In this document: in pieces, positions 34,001-44,900 of the stretch
How the letters are laid out: each line of letters opens with the position of its first letter
Position numbering within the stretch: the stretch's first letter is position 1
Source of the DNA: Hirsutella rhossiliensis
Lineage: Eukaryota > Ascomycota > Sordariomycetes > Hypocreales > Ophiocordycipitaceae
DNA: 64,000 bases
Assembly: GCF_020360975.1 (NCBI RefSeq)
Contig: NW_025408672.1
Span: 1,302,001 to 1,366,000 of the forward strand
Reading direction: 5' to 3'
Translations under genes and position numbers: made by a program
The notes under the pieces: model-generated
The model's input: the letters and a program-made list of their open reading frames with translations, nothing else
Told to the model about the DNA's origin: nothing
Database searches by the model: none

Positions 34001-35877
34001 AGGACGTCGACAAAAGCCATCGTGCAGGTGTACGATAACGTGAACCAGGCGTTTGAGGAACCAGCCGTAGCTTCTGAACCCGCTGCAGAGCCTCAGGGGG
34101 AACCAAGGCAGACTGGCGCAGCGCCAAGCACGGCCTCGGAGATGCCCATTTCGGAGCCGCCGACAGAGCCGCCCACGCCCACGATAGAGAGCATCTATAG
34201 GCTGGAAGCTCAGCAGCCAGTGCAAGCGCCAGCGCCAGCGCCGACACAACCACCCCCGCCGCCAACACACGAGGATAACGATGACGCCAGCAACGCCAAT
34301 ATCAGCCAGGTAGCATCAGACGACGAGGGCGGGGTGAGCGACCTGGAGACTTCCGTTCCTGAAGAGTTTCTCCCGGACATCAAGGAAATCGCCTATGCTC
34401 TAGAGCCGAGCGCCGAGATCCCCCTGGAGCTTCCCAGACATCAAAAGACCAGCCTGATGAAGTACTTGACCAACTTCTGGGCTGAGAGATCCGCCAGCGG
34501 GTGGCCGCCGCTCGAGTATCCCGTCAACTCGACCGACCACATCTTTGTCGACTCGGACATTATTGTGCGAGAAGACGAGCCAAGTTCCGTCATCGCACTG
34601 GCTCTCAACAGCGAAGATTACACGGGGAAGCTGAGCAAGATTAGACGCGAGGCTCAGGAGGTGGTGATGCAACGAGAAAGCGAGAGCGCGGGTGAAGCCG
34701 GGCCAAGCCCGCTGCCTGCGGCCGAGAGCACGGATTGGACGGTGGACGAGACGGAACAAGAAAAGAGCCTGCTCCGCGCGACCGGCACACACCTGAAGTA
34801 CCAGTTCAAGGAGGGCGCGGCTGTCATGACGTGCAAGATATTCTACGCTGAGCAGTTTGATGCCCTTCGGAGGAAATGCGGCGTTGCCGAACGAATCGTC
34901 GAGTCACTGTCCAGATGTCTCAAATGGGATTCAAGGGGCGGCAAGACGAAGTCTGTGTTCTTGAAGACTTTGGATGACCGACTCATTCTGAAGGTAAGGC
35001 CTCCCTCGGCCAGGTTCTTTTCGTCTCTGGTTTTTTTCTTTCCAAAACCCTTTGATTCTTGCCTGGGCGGACAGCTGACACCAGATGCGGAAACAGTCTC
35101 TCTCGCCGGTGGAAACGTCGGCCTTCTTGCGCTTTGCGCCTGGATACTTCAGCATCATGGCAGAAGCCCTTTTCCATGACCTGCCTTCGGTCATTGCTAA
35201 AATGCTGGGCTTTTTCCAAGTGATCATCAAAAACCCGACCACCGGCACAGACACCAAGCTCGATTTGTTGATCACCGAAAACCTATTCTACGATCGATCC
35301 CCCTCGAGAATCTTTGATCTCAAGGGGTCCATGCGCAACCGCAGGATCCAGTCGACGGGCGAGCAAAACGAGGTTTTGTTGGACGAGAACATGGTCGAGT
35401 ACATCTACGAGTCGCCTCTGTTCGCGCGGGAGCATTCCAAGAAACTTCTTAGGGCGTCGGTGTGGAACGACACGCTGTTCCTTGCGCGGCAGAACGTGAT
35501 GGACTACTCACTGATGATTGCGGTTGATGAGGAGAGAAAGGAGCTCGTGGTTGGCATCATCGATTGCATCAGGACGTACACCTGGGACAAGAAGCTCGAG
35601 AGCTGGATCAAAGACCGCGGCTTCGCTGGCGGCGGCCGCAACAGGCCAACGGTGACGAGCCCCAAGGAATACAAGTCCCGGTTCCGAGAGGCCATGGCGA
35701 GGTATGTAGTGCTTGTTTTGCATTGGTGGTGCGTTTGCCATGACTTTCTTGTACTGACGACTCGAATCCAGATATATCCTCCAGGCTCCCAACTGTTGGC
35801 ACCTCTTCAATAACCCGCAGTACCCAGTGTATCACGGACGGGCGAGGTTTGAGGATGCCGAGGCACCGGTGCTCTAG
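28040..35877 (+). CDS. FAB1: 1-phosphatidylinositol-3-phosphate 5-kinase (Fab1/PIKfyve)
   Basis: Three exons: 28040-34993, 35085-35701, 35772-35877, 2,558 residues; introns of 91 and 70 nt near the 3' end. Fab1 makes PI(3,5)P2 on endosome/vacuole membranes and sets vacuole size and acidity. Domains in order: a Ser/Thr-rich N-terminus; a FYVE zinc finger at about 433-497 (WMKDDTVKECFLC, RRKHHCRTCG, further Cys pairs), which binds PI3P; a CCT/TCP-1-like chaperonin domain at about 870-1100 with IVLVTFPIEY and GCTIGLRGAS; a Cys/His-rich middle part with CEKMMVQHHRTYVH; a long disordered linker (about 1650-2100); and the PIP-kinase catalytic domain at about 2130-2558 with FLKTLDDRLILK (ATP-binding Lys), IFDLKGSMRNR, MDYSLMIA (activation part) and YTWDKKLESW. 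The ATG at 28040 is the first good start; the frame is open further upstream only as leader. Confidence 0.96.
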
Positions 35878-36366
35878 GGGCCTAGATGATGTTCAGGCTG
35901 AGGAGAGGCATCGGTATATCTATAAAAAACAAGAGCGTCTCTTCAAAAATGACGAGGAAGAGAGTAGGTTGGATTTTTGTAACCGCTATCGAAGCATGGC
36001 GAGGTTGTTAGGGACTGGGAGGCTAGCGGATTCACCCAACAACCGTGGTGGATTTCTGACGCCGACAAAAGATGCTATGACACCCATGACGAGACGCAGG
36101 ACTGCACGGCGCAACAGGGGCAGTTGTTGGGGCCTTTCTTCCTGGAATACATTTGGTAGACGATGAAGTCGGAAGCGATTATTCTCTGTAGCCACACGCC
36201 GTGACCAGGTCCATTAAAACTTACGGCGGGGTGGGGCACATGGCCCGCTGTAAGTTACTCCGTGGCATCGGCCGAGACGAACACTAACCTTTCGCCTCCA
36301 CAAAGCTGCCCGACGACATGGGAAGGAATTCGATTGTTTCCCCATGCAAACCTCTTCAATGTCCCA
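35878..36366. other. Spacer between FAB1 and MDM12
   Basis: 489 bp holding the FAB1 3' UTR and the MDM12 promoter, both on the plus strand. The frame upstream of MDM12 is open back to 36262 (one earlier in-frame ATG), but I favour the conserved start at 36367. No other feature is seen. Confidence 0.5.
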
Positions 36367-37737
36367 ATGTCCATTGACCTCAACTGGGAGACGCTGACCA
36401 GCGGCCCCGACGGCGATGCTCTCGCCGAGCGCATCCGCACCTTTATACACGACAAGTTCCAGACGGTGCCGCTGCCGCGCTTCATCCGATCCGTCAACGT
36501 CCACGGCTTCGACTTTGGCAGCATCCCGCCCGAGCTGGATCTAAAAGACATCACTGATCCACTGCCGGATTTTTATGAACAGGATCTGGACGACGACGAC
36601 GACGACGATGAAGATGACGACGAGAGCGACGACGAGTATGCGGCGGCGGCGAGCGCCGTGGCTGCCGCAGCCGTCGCCGCAGCAGGGGGAACTGGCGGTG
36701 GACGTGTCCGGCCCAACTCTGCGGCGAGGGAGCGGCAGGCCGTGGGATCGGGCCGCGATAGAAGACGGCCGGCGGGACTGGGACAGGCGGCGGTGCAGAG
36801 GAGCGACATCATGAGCCCCGACCTGGGCAGTCCGTTCCTGGGCACGTCGACGCCGGGTATCTTGGGCGGGCCCGGGCGAAACTACTTCCAGGGCCACCTC
36901 GGCACGGGAACGCACACGCCGCTGGCTGCAGTCGCCGGCGCGCACCTTGGCAACGGCGGCTGGATGGGCCACGCGGTGCAGGAGCCGTCGCCGAGGACGA
37001 CGCACGCGCACCAACACAGCCACAGCCGTCAGCCGTCGCAGAGCAGCATCTCGGTCGACTACGCCATGGACACGGACGCACAGCTGCTGCGCGAGAAGTC
37101 GAGCGTGTCGACGCTGGCGCCCACGTCGGTGAGCACGTCGCGCCCACCGACGCGGGACTCGCCGCACCTGGACGACGACGACGATGCGGGTCTCGCGCCC
37201 GATGGCGACGCGCAGCCGCCGCCGCGGCCGCGGAAAGAGCCCCGGGTTGAGGATGTCCAGGCCGTATTCCGCATACGCTACGCAGGGGACGTGAGGCTCA
37301 ACCTGACGGCCGAGATCCTGCTCGACTACCCGATGCCGAGCTTTGTCGGGATCCCCATCAAGCTGAGCATCACGGGCCTGTCCTTTGACGGCGTTGGTGT
37401 GCTCGCGCACATACGCAAGCGGGTCCACTTCTGCTTCCTCAGCCCAGACGACGCCCTCATGGCCGTAGGCGCCGACGAGGCTGACGCGGGCGAGGACACG
37501 CATGACGAAGCGGACGGTGCTGCCGCCTCTGGGCCAGGCGCTGGCCAGCGCAAGCGCAAGGGCAGGTTTGCCGGGCTGCTGCAGGAGGTCAAGGTCGAGA
37601 GCGAGATTGGCGAGCGCGACGGGGGCAAGCAGAGCCTGAAGAATGTGGGCAAAGTGGAGAGGTTTGTGCTCGAGCAGGTGCGCAGGATCTTTGAGGAGGA
37701 GTTTGTCTACCCAAGCTTCTGGACGTTTCTGGTTTGA
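36367..37737 (+). CDS. MDM12: ERMES complex subunit MDM12
   Basis: Single exon, 456 residues. Mdm12 is the cytosolic SMP-domain subunit of the ER-mitochondria encounter structure, which bridges Mmm1 and Mdm34 and moves phospholipids between the two membranes. The start [10 protein letters not shown] is the standard fungal Mdm12 N-terminus and decides the ATG at 36367 over the in-frame ATG 35 codons upstream. The SMP domain is visible as two halves: [29 protein letters not shown] (about residues 20-60), then [14 protein letters not shown] through [25 protein letters not shown] and, at the end, [24 protein letters not shown]. Between them lies a roughly 250-residue low-complexity insert with a poly-Asp block, an Ala-rich block and His/Ser-rich parts; inserts at this site are usual in filamentous fungi. 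Confidence 0.95.
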   Translation: MSIDLNWETLTSGPDGDALAERIRTFIHDKFQTVPLPRFIRSVNVHGFDFGSIPPELDLKDITDPLPDFYEQDLDDDDDDDEDDDESDDEYAAAASAVAAAAVAAAGGTGGGRVRPNSAARERQAVGSGRDRRRPAGLGQAAVQRSDIMSPDLGSPFLGTSTPGILGGPGRNYFQGHLGTGTHTPLAAVAGAHLGNGGWMGHAVQEPSPRTTHAHQHSHSRQPSQSSISVDYAMDTDAQLLREKSSVSTLAPTSVSTSRPPTRDSPHLDDDDDAGLAPDGDAQPPPRPRKEPRVEDVQAVFRIRYAGDVRLNLTAEILLDYPMPSFVGIPIKLSITGLSFDGVGVLAHIRKRVHFCFLSPDDALMAVGADEADAGEDTHDEADGAAASGPGAGQRKRKGRFAGLLQEVKVESEIGERDGGKQSLKNVGKVERFVLEQVRRIFEEEFVYPSFWTFLV

Positions 37738-37887
37738 AATGTGAAGCTTGTGGACACGGTTGGGCTTGGGCCTGGTAGGGAACACGGAGAAGCTTTGGGC
37801 GCAACGGTTGCATATTGGGATACATCTAGATTTTCTATACATGGCCACTCTAATCTGCATGGTTTTGTAGATCGTTCTTGGTCCACC

Positions 37888-38731
37888 TCACGTCAAGGTC
37901 CGCCGAAAACCCTGGTACGCCTGCTGGATGTCCATCTCAAGCTCGCGAGCCTGCTGCTCGCTCAGCTCCTCGGTCGCCTTCATCTGGTTGAGCGTGATGA
38001 GCCACTGGACAATCTTGCCGCGACTGTCAAAGTCTTGGTCGGTGACGCGATTGACCGACTGGATCACGTCTGACAGCAGCGGGTGCAGCTGGTCCTTGGA
38101 CAGCATGCCGAGCTTGACGGCGTCGAGAAAGGTGATGAACTCTTGCGTCGCCTCGAGTATGAGCACGCCGCTCGTGTTGTTGGCCGAGGCTGCGGGGGCT
38201 ACAGGGGCCGAGGAGGAGGCGGTCACCGTGGTTGCTGGCATGCCAACGCGGAGGCGCTCGGTGGCGCGAGGAGCTTCGAGCTGCGCGAGATGTTAGCCTC
38301 GCCTCCTCCGCTCTATCCGCCCTGTCACGGTATGACGTACATCCCACTTTGCTTTAAACTCCTCGAGACCCTCAAACTCGCGGGTGATCGTCTCATCGGC
38401 AAGCAGCGCCTTGTACTGCCGGAGGGACCGCTCGCATATCTCGGTGTACTCGGCTTCTGGGATGGCATCTTTAAGAAAGGCCTTTTCGAGCTCGTCGAGG
38501 GTGACGATGATGCTGAAGAGCTCGGCGAGAGAGTCTTGGAGGTCGCGCTCGGCGCGGGTCTCAGTGAGTTTGACTTCCTGCGCCGCCGCGCGAGCACTTG
38601 GTCAGACACGGAGACCACGACGGGAGGGACTGGACAGACGGACGGACCTCGTCGAGATTGATGGTCGCCGTCAGGTTGGAGTTGGGCACGTAGCTATGCG
38701 GGGTCGGCGCATAGCCTTGTCTGGGCATCAT
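37888..38731 (-). CDS. VPS28: ESCRT-I subunit VPS28
   Basis: Three exons: complement(37888-38280, 38341-38577, 38648-38731), 237 residues; introns of 70 and 60 nt. Vps28 is part of ESCRT-I, which sorts ubiquitinated cargo into multivesicular bodies; its C-terminal four-helix bundle binds ESCRT-II. Exon 1 gives MMPRQGYAPTPHSYVPNSN and NLDE; exon 2 continues EVKLTETRAERDLQDSLAEL and the core IVTLDELEKAFLKDAI with FEGLEEFKAKWD; exon 3 has LEAPRATERLRVGMPATT and, after a short linker, the C-terminal domain LEATQEFITFLDAVKLGML, VIQSVNRVTDQDF and WLITLNQMKATEELSE. The intron 1 donor is GTCCGT, which departs from the usual GTRNGT, but only this junction rebuilds the conserved NLDEEVKLTET sequence. 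Two adjacent ATGs (38731, 38728) can serve as start. Confidence 0.93.
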
Positions 38732-39041
38732 GGTGGTGAGTCGGGCAGCTGCATTGAGCTCATCAGTTGTCGTCGTCGTCCAAAAGACGCGAGCGCAAAA
38801 GACAGATGCAACACGTCGAGGCTCACCTCCAAGCCTCCAAGAGTGGGACGTCATGTCCGGGCGGCAGAATAAGCTCACCGCCTGTCGCGCAGATGTGGAT
38901 GCATTATCGATAGCCGTTGGGCCCGGGAAAAAAAAAATTGGTCTCCAGAATCGTCGTCGCTCCTTGTCGTTCTCGCCCACCACCACCATCCTCACGTCCA
39001 CTCCTAACCACAATCGTGGTTCGAAGTCACCGCCGTTCACC
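38732..39041. promoter_or_regulatory. Short divergent promoter shared by VPS28 and NOC2
   Basis: Only 310 bp lie between the outward-facing start codons. A run of nine A (38929-38937) sits in the NOC2 leader; a CT-rich block lies near 38960-39005. An open frame from 38730 runs in phase into NOC2, but no conserved residues precede the NOC2 start, so it is taken as leader. Confidence 0.6.
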
Positions 39042-41372
39042 ATGGGGCCCGGCAAGAAGAACCTCAAGGCGACGAAAAAGTTCGAAAAGAAGCACCTCAA
39101 GGGTGTCCTCGACAAGAGAAAGGCAAGCGCCAAGATCAAGCAGCGCCACCAAATCCAAGAGAAGAAAAAGGCGAGGCGCTCCAAGGATGCCGAGTTTTAC
39201 AAGGGGTCCAAGGAGGGCGAGGATGGCGAGCGCAAAAAGCCCGTTGGCTCCAAGGCAAAAAAGGTCAATGAGATGAGCGTCGACGACTTCTTCCAGGGCG
39301 GTTTCGACGACATCATCGGCAGCGAGGGCGGAGATGCGAAGGCCAGCAAGCCTCGCAAGCGCAAGCGTGGCGACCCCGCCGACCAAGACGCGGATGCAAG
39401 CGACGACTCTGCCGTGTCGGTTACCGAGCAGCCGGTCGTCAGCGATAGCGACGACGATGACGACGACAACGAGCTGGGCATGAGCAAGGAGACAATGACT
39501 GGCCTCGCCGACAAGGACCCCGAGTTCTTCAAGTTCCTCCAAGAAAACGACCCCGAGGCCTTGGACTTTGACGATAACGCGGACCTGGCCGAGGTCGACG
39601 AGCTCAGCGCCGGCGACGAAGAGTCGGAAGGCGAAGAGCCGCAGAAGAAGAAGCGGAAGAAGGGCAAGGCGGCCGGGCAAGAGGCTGAGCAGAGCAATCA
39701 GCTGACCCGTCCCATGGTGGCTTCGTGGCGGAAGGCAATGGCAGAAAAGCATTCGCTCCGGGCAGCCAGGCAAGTCGTCCTGGCGTTTCGCTGTGCGGCC
39801 CACCTCAACGAAAATGACGGGGACGACGACAAACCGGCACGGTGGACGATTGACAGCCCTGAAGTCTTCAACGACGTCGTGGTCCTGGCGCTCAAGGAGA
39901 TCCCCGTCATCATGAACCACCACCTGCCGGTCAAGGAGTCTGCGGCCGGAAAGGTCTATGTGCAGATGGAGACGAGAAAGTTCAAGACGCTGTCGTTGCT
40001 ACTGAAATCCTTCACCTCGTCCATCTTGCACCTGCTCGGCACGCTGTCAGACGAAAAGACGCTCAAGCTGACGCTGTCGTCCATCACGCCGATCCTGCCC
40101 TACCTGCTCTCCTTCAGGAAGCTGATTCGGGCTCTGGCAAAGGCCGTCGTCAACTTTTGGGCCCAGCCCGCCAGTGGTGAGACGACTCGCATCACTGCCT
40201 TCCTGGTCCTGCGGAGACTCGTCGTCATCGGCGACAAGGGCATCCGCGAGGCGGTGCTGAAAACCGTATACCAGGGCCTTGTCCAGGGCTGCCGCGTCAC
40301 CAACCACAACACCATCCAGGGCATCAACCTGATGAAGAACTCGGCTGCGGAGCTCTGGGGCATCGACCAGGCCGTCGGCTACACCACGGCTTTCACCTTG
40401 ATCCGCCAGCTGGCGATCCACCTGCGGAACAGCATCGTGCACAACAAGAACGAGTCGTTCCGCATGGTCTACAACTGGCAGTTCACCCACTCCCTCGACT
40501 TTTGGTCGTGCGTCTTGGCCGAGCACTGCAGCCCGCTCAAGGAGGCCGAGGCCGGCAAGGAGAGCCAGCTCAAGCTCCTCATCTACCCGCTCGTCCAGGT
40601 GACGCTCGGCACCATGCGCCTCATCCCCACGTCGCTGTACTTTCCGCTCCAGTTCCACCTCGTGCGCGCCCTGCTCCGCACGTCGCGCGCCACCGGCACA
40701 TACATACCGCTGGCGTCGCCCCTGCTCGAGGTGCTCGCGTCGGCCGAGATGAAGAAGCCGCCCAAGGCCGGCACCCTCAAGGCCTTTGACTTTTCCGTCG
40801 CCTACAAGGCCCCCAAGGCGTACCTCCGCACGCGTGTCTACCAGGATGGCGTCGGGGAGCAGGTCGTCGAGCTGCTCGGCGAGTACATGCTGCTCTGGAG
40901 CACCTCGATCGCCTTCCCCGAGCTGGCCCTGCCCGTCGTCATCCAGCTCAAGCGCTGGCTCAAGCAGGCCCGGTCCCGGTCAAAGGGCAACAAGAACGCC
41001 AAGCTCGCCTCGCAGCTCGCCGTGCTGGTGCAGAAGCTCGAGGCCAACGCAAAGTTCGTCGAGGAGCGCCGCGCAAAGGTCGACTTTGCGCCCCGCGACC
41101 GCGCCCAGGTCGACGCCTTCTTGCGCGACTTTGACGTGGCCAAGACGCCGCTTGGGGCTTACGTCGTCGGCCAGCGCAAGGCTAGGGCCGAAAAGGCCAA
41201 GATGCTTGAGGAGGCTAGGCTGGAGGATGAGAGGAAGAGGAAGGAGGAGGAGAAGGCGGAGGTGGAGGGTGACGACGACGAGGACGGGAACGAGGATGAG
41301 GACGAGGATGAGGCGAGTGAACCTGATGAGATGGCATCAGGCGAGGACGAGGAATCAGACGATGAATCGTAG
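39042..41372 (+). CDS. NOC2: Nucleolar complex protein 2 (NOC2), 60S ribosome biogenesis
   Basis: Single exon, 776 residues. Noc2 pairs with Noc1 and then Noc3 to escort pre-60S particles in the nucleolus and nucleoplasm. The N-terminus is Lys-rich (KNLKATKKFEKKHLKGVL, KARRSKDAEFYKG) followed by the typical MSVDDFFQGGFDDI motif and acidic Ser/Asp stretches. The helical-repeat body runs from RPMVASWRKAMAEKHSLRAA through VYVQMETRKFKTLSLLLK, AEHCSPLKEAEAGKESQLKLLIYPLVQVTLG and SLYFPLQFHLVRALL to QLAVLVQKLEANAKFVEERR, the family's most conserved C-terminal part. The tail is again acidic. The start at 39042 is chosen because the basic N-terminal motif begins there. Confidence 0.94.
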   Translation: MGPGKKNLKATKKFEKKHLKGVLDKRKASAKIKQRHQIQEKKKARRSKDAEFYKGSKEGEDGERKKPVGSKAKKVNEMSVDDFFQGGFDDIIGSEGGDAKASKPRKRKRGDPADQDADASDDSAVSVTEQPVVSDSDDDDDDNELGMSKETMTGLADKDPEFFKFLQENDPEALDFDDNADLAEVDELSAGDEESEGEEPQKKKRKKGKAAGQEAEQSNQLTRPMVASWRKAMAEKHSLRAARQVVLAFRCAAHLNENDGDDDKPARWTIDSPEVFNDVVVLALKEIPVIMNHHLPVKESAAGKVYVQMETRKFKTLSLLLKSFTSSILHLLGTLSDEKTLKLTLSSITPILPYLLSFRKLIRALAKAVVNFWAQPASGETTRITAFLVLRRLVVIGDKGIREAVLKTVYQGLVQGCRVTNHNTIQGINLMKNSAAELWGIDQAVGYTTAFTLIRQLAIHLRNSIVHNKNESFRMVYNWQFTHSLDFWSCVLAEHCSPLKEAEAGKESQLKLLIYPLVQVTLGTMRLIPTSLYFPLQFHLVRALLRTSRATGTYIPLASPLLEVLASAEMKKPPKAGTLKAFDFSVAYKAPKAYLRTRVYQDGVGEQVVELLGEYMLLWSTSIAFPELALPVVIQLKRWLKQARSRSKGNKNAKLASQLAVLVQKLEANAKFVEERRAKVDFAPRDRAQVDAFLRDFDVAKTPLGAYVVGQRKARAEKAKMLEEARLEDERKRKEEEKAEVEGDDDEDGNEDEDEDEASEPDEMASGEDEESDDES

Positions 41373-41997
41373 CAGACCGCGGCTCCTCATCCCGAGGAAA
41401 ACTAGAGTTGAAAAGACCACTAATTATTCACGGATGCCCTCGCCCCTTTTACTTTTCTTCCCAAGGGAGCTCCCATGCTCACAAAAACGCACGTCACCAA
41501 GTCCGTCCCTGCCCGCCACTGCAAAGACGAAGCACAGTCCTCGATTCCCAGGACGCCCTTCAAGCCTCACGCAAGCAGGCCTGAATGGACAAGCCTAGTC
41601 AAGATACACGCCAAGCCGGCATCGAGGGCTCGTGTGCGCACGCCCACCACGTTCCCGTTCCCTCCTCCAACTCCGCCAGCCATGCAATTTCCCGCCAAGC
41701 CCCCGACCCTGTCGCCGTCTCTCCGCGAGCTCCCCTCCCCTTTTCGATAAATTCCGCTCGACCACCACTTGTCTCCCGCAAAACAAGGAGCGAAACGCAA
41801 AACAGAGCTGGGCGGATGCAAAGCCAAAGAGGTCAAAAAAGACGACACAAAACCAGATCAAAACGCCCCGATGCCATGACACGCCCTCTGGGTTCACCCG
41901 ATTCAGGTTTCTGCAATTTCATGTCCAAGACACTCACGAGTGGAGCGGCATGCTCCAGGATCACCAGGCAGACCAATGTGCCGTTTGAGACGGCATC
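41373..41997. other. Convergent 3' intergenic region (NOC2 / Ppc89-like)
   Basis: About 625 bp of 3' UTR-like sequence between two genes facing each other. Open frames on both strands are shadows without recognisable content. Confidence 0.5.
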
Positions 41998-44900
41998 TCA
42001 AGCCTCATCCTGGATGCCCTCCCAGGTAAACTGCTCACTGCCGCTCGTCACGTCCCGCACCGTCATGCCGGTAATGTTCAAGACGGTCATCTCGACCTCT
42101 TCCTCGCTCATGGCCTGACCCGCCGCCTTCTGTCCCTCCAGGACATCGTACAGGCTGTAGATTTGGTCATTCTTGACCTCGAGACGCTTCAGCAGCGTGC
42201 GAATGCCCTCGGCGAGACTGAGCCGCTCTCTTCGGCCAAGGGCCTTGTCGCCGCTGTTGTAACGCGCCTGCAGGCGTGACAGCTCGAGCTGTAGGTGCTG
42301 TCCTTCGTCTTCCAAGCCCTTGATGACAAGGGCCAGGGCGTGGCCTGGAGACTGGCTCGGCCGCACCGTGACATTCTCGTCGCTGATTTCGCGGTCGGTG
42401 ACGGGAACGGGCCGCGACACCGTGACGCGCTTCTTCCCGGCGGCGACCTCTGCAGAAGTCACGACGCCGCGGTGGGAGGTGATGCGGCTGCAGACTATGC
42501 AGTTCCGGCAGTTGTGTTCGCACAACCCATCCAGTATTCGGCGGGCATCGCTCGAGAGCGCCGGGCAAGCAGAACCCGTGTCCACCGCTCGCTTGCTTGT
42601 TTGGGTGGTGGCCTCGGTCTCGACAACCAGCTTTTGAGTCGTGCGGGTAGAAGCCTGCTGTGCTTGCTGGACCTTCATACTTTGGCTAGTTGTATCTCGC
42701 GGTCTGGATTGGCCATGCGTGTTGTTTTTCACAGACAGGTTGAGCGAGACCGTGCCTCGGTCCTGGGTCATGTTGTCAACAGACTGGGGCCCCGTGGTGT
42801 CGTCGAGGTCGTTAAAGAGGTCCGTGGCGTGTTGTGAAGCCCCCTTATTGAAATTGCGGCGCTTGCTCCCTTTGTTTGCCACGGGCTTGTTGCTCTGGGC
42901 CGGTTTGTCGGGGATCGAGAAGGCAACCTTTTGCCCTTGCTGCACTGCGTGATTGGTCGATGCGTTCCTGCTGTTTTTGGTCTTAGACACCTGCTGAACT
43001 TCGCGCCTTGTTACGTCTCGCGTTTCCTGCCTTGTGTCGTTGCGTGAAGTTGTCGTCTTGTGACTCTGGGATGTAAGTTCTGGTAATGCGGGCATCTCTC
43101 TGGTCTCGGTGGCCTCTGCTGGGCCTGATTCGTTCGTGTCGATGGTGATGTCTGGCACAAAGAACGCCGACGTCATGTTTTCCTCCGTCTCTTCATCCAG
43201 GCGGGCCGAAAAGTCCTCTTTGGGGAGCGGCCGGCAGTGATCCAGCTGTTGCTTCAAGAAGTCGATGTCGTCCCTAAGCTTGAGGTTCTCCTCGTGAAGG
43301 TCTTCAACGCTGCGCTCAAATCCAGAATTCTCTCGGCGAAGCATCTTGTTCTCGCTAAAGTACTTGTCGTTGTGGCGGACGAGACTCTCGTTGTCCTCCT
43401 GTAAAGCCGTCTTCTCCCTGTCCACAGTCTCGACCTGCCGCCGCAGCGTCTCAACCTGCTCGCGAGCTGCGTCGAGCTCGTGCTGAACACCATCGAGATT
43501 CTCCCGGAGATCCTCACTCTCCTCTATGAGGGATTTGTTGTTGGACCGAAGAGACCTGTTCTCGCTCGCGAGAGAATCATCACCTCTTCGAAGGCCGCTG
43601 TTGTCGGTCCGCAGGGACTCGTTCTCCTCCCTCAGCTGCCTGAGCTCTTTGCGCAGCCTCTCATTCTCGGCTCGAAGCGACGCGTTTTCAAGCTCCAGAG
43701 CATCGCGGCCTTGTTTGATGGACATGAGATCCCGGCGAAGGGTGTCATTATCGTGCCGCATCTGGTCGGTGATTTCGAGCTGTTTGTGGGAGGACTCGAG
43801 CTCTTTCTCTTTCACGTTGAGCTTGCGCGTGAGTTTGCTGATGTCGTCACACGCGCCCTGCAGTCTTTTTACAGCCCGATCTCGCTCGTGGGCCAGCGAA
43901 ACGTTCTCCAATTCACTTTCGCTCACCTTTCGTTGCGTCTGCTCTAACCGAGACTGTAGCGATGTGACTTCTAATTCCAATTCTGTGGGATGGTTAGCGG
44001 CGGAACCACAAGCATTTGTCACAATTCGGAGGCGCTTACGATGTTTGCGTGCAACCAGCTTTTTATCGGGCTGATGGTAGCTCGCGTTGTCGTTGGAGTC
44101 TTTCCTAGACTTGAGCTGGGCCTCTAGCCTCTCGACTTGCTGCTGAAGGTTCTCGGCGTATTCTTGCACTTTGTCATGGTGCTCCTGGAGCGAAACAATC
44201 TCGTCACGGATCATGTCCATGGACACAAAGATCTTATCCTCGACCTCGGGCACCTGAATGCCATCCACCTCGGCGTGAGCACCCGCGGATGGCCTTTCTC
44301 GTCGATCGTGCACCCGGCCATTCTTGACGAAGATCGGAACGCCGTTCTTCATGGAGCCGCTGAACTTGAGGGTTCCCGTGACAAAGTCGCCAAGGTGGGA
44401 GACGTCAGGCATGAAGAAGGATCGAGCGTGCGATGTACTGTTGCCTTCTGCGTCGGCAAAGGAATTGGGCGAAGGGGGAACAGCTGTCAAGCTCGACTTG
44501 GCGGATGATAATAGGGGAGAGGCGCTCTCGCGTGACTGTCGACGGTGCTCGCCATCGGATGGGGGGCTCAACGACGCTCGTCGCAATCGGTCCAGGGCCT
44601 CTGAAATGGATGAAAGGCGCTGGGGCTGCTGAGAAGCATAGTCCGACGAGGCAGTTGCGTGGGTAGTCTTTGTCAGAGAAGTCTGTTTTCGAGCGCTTTT
44701 CGCGGAAGTTCGGTGAGCCAGAGTTCGAGCGGGCGACTTGGAGACGAGGTCGGAGTGGTCGGATTCGTTGTCGACGCGAGGTTGCATCTCGGCACGCGTC
44801 TTGGTGGAGCCGGGCCACATGTCCTGGGTCGAGTCGTCGGCAAACTGAACTGAAGGCACGGGCTGTTTGTTCTCCTTGGATCTCGTGGGCCTCGCGTCGG

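Noticed and set aside
36541..37860. 439-residue minus-strand open frame opposite MDM12
   Set aside because: Composition shadow of the Asp/Ala-rich MDM12 exon, without domains.
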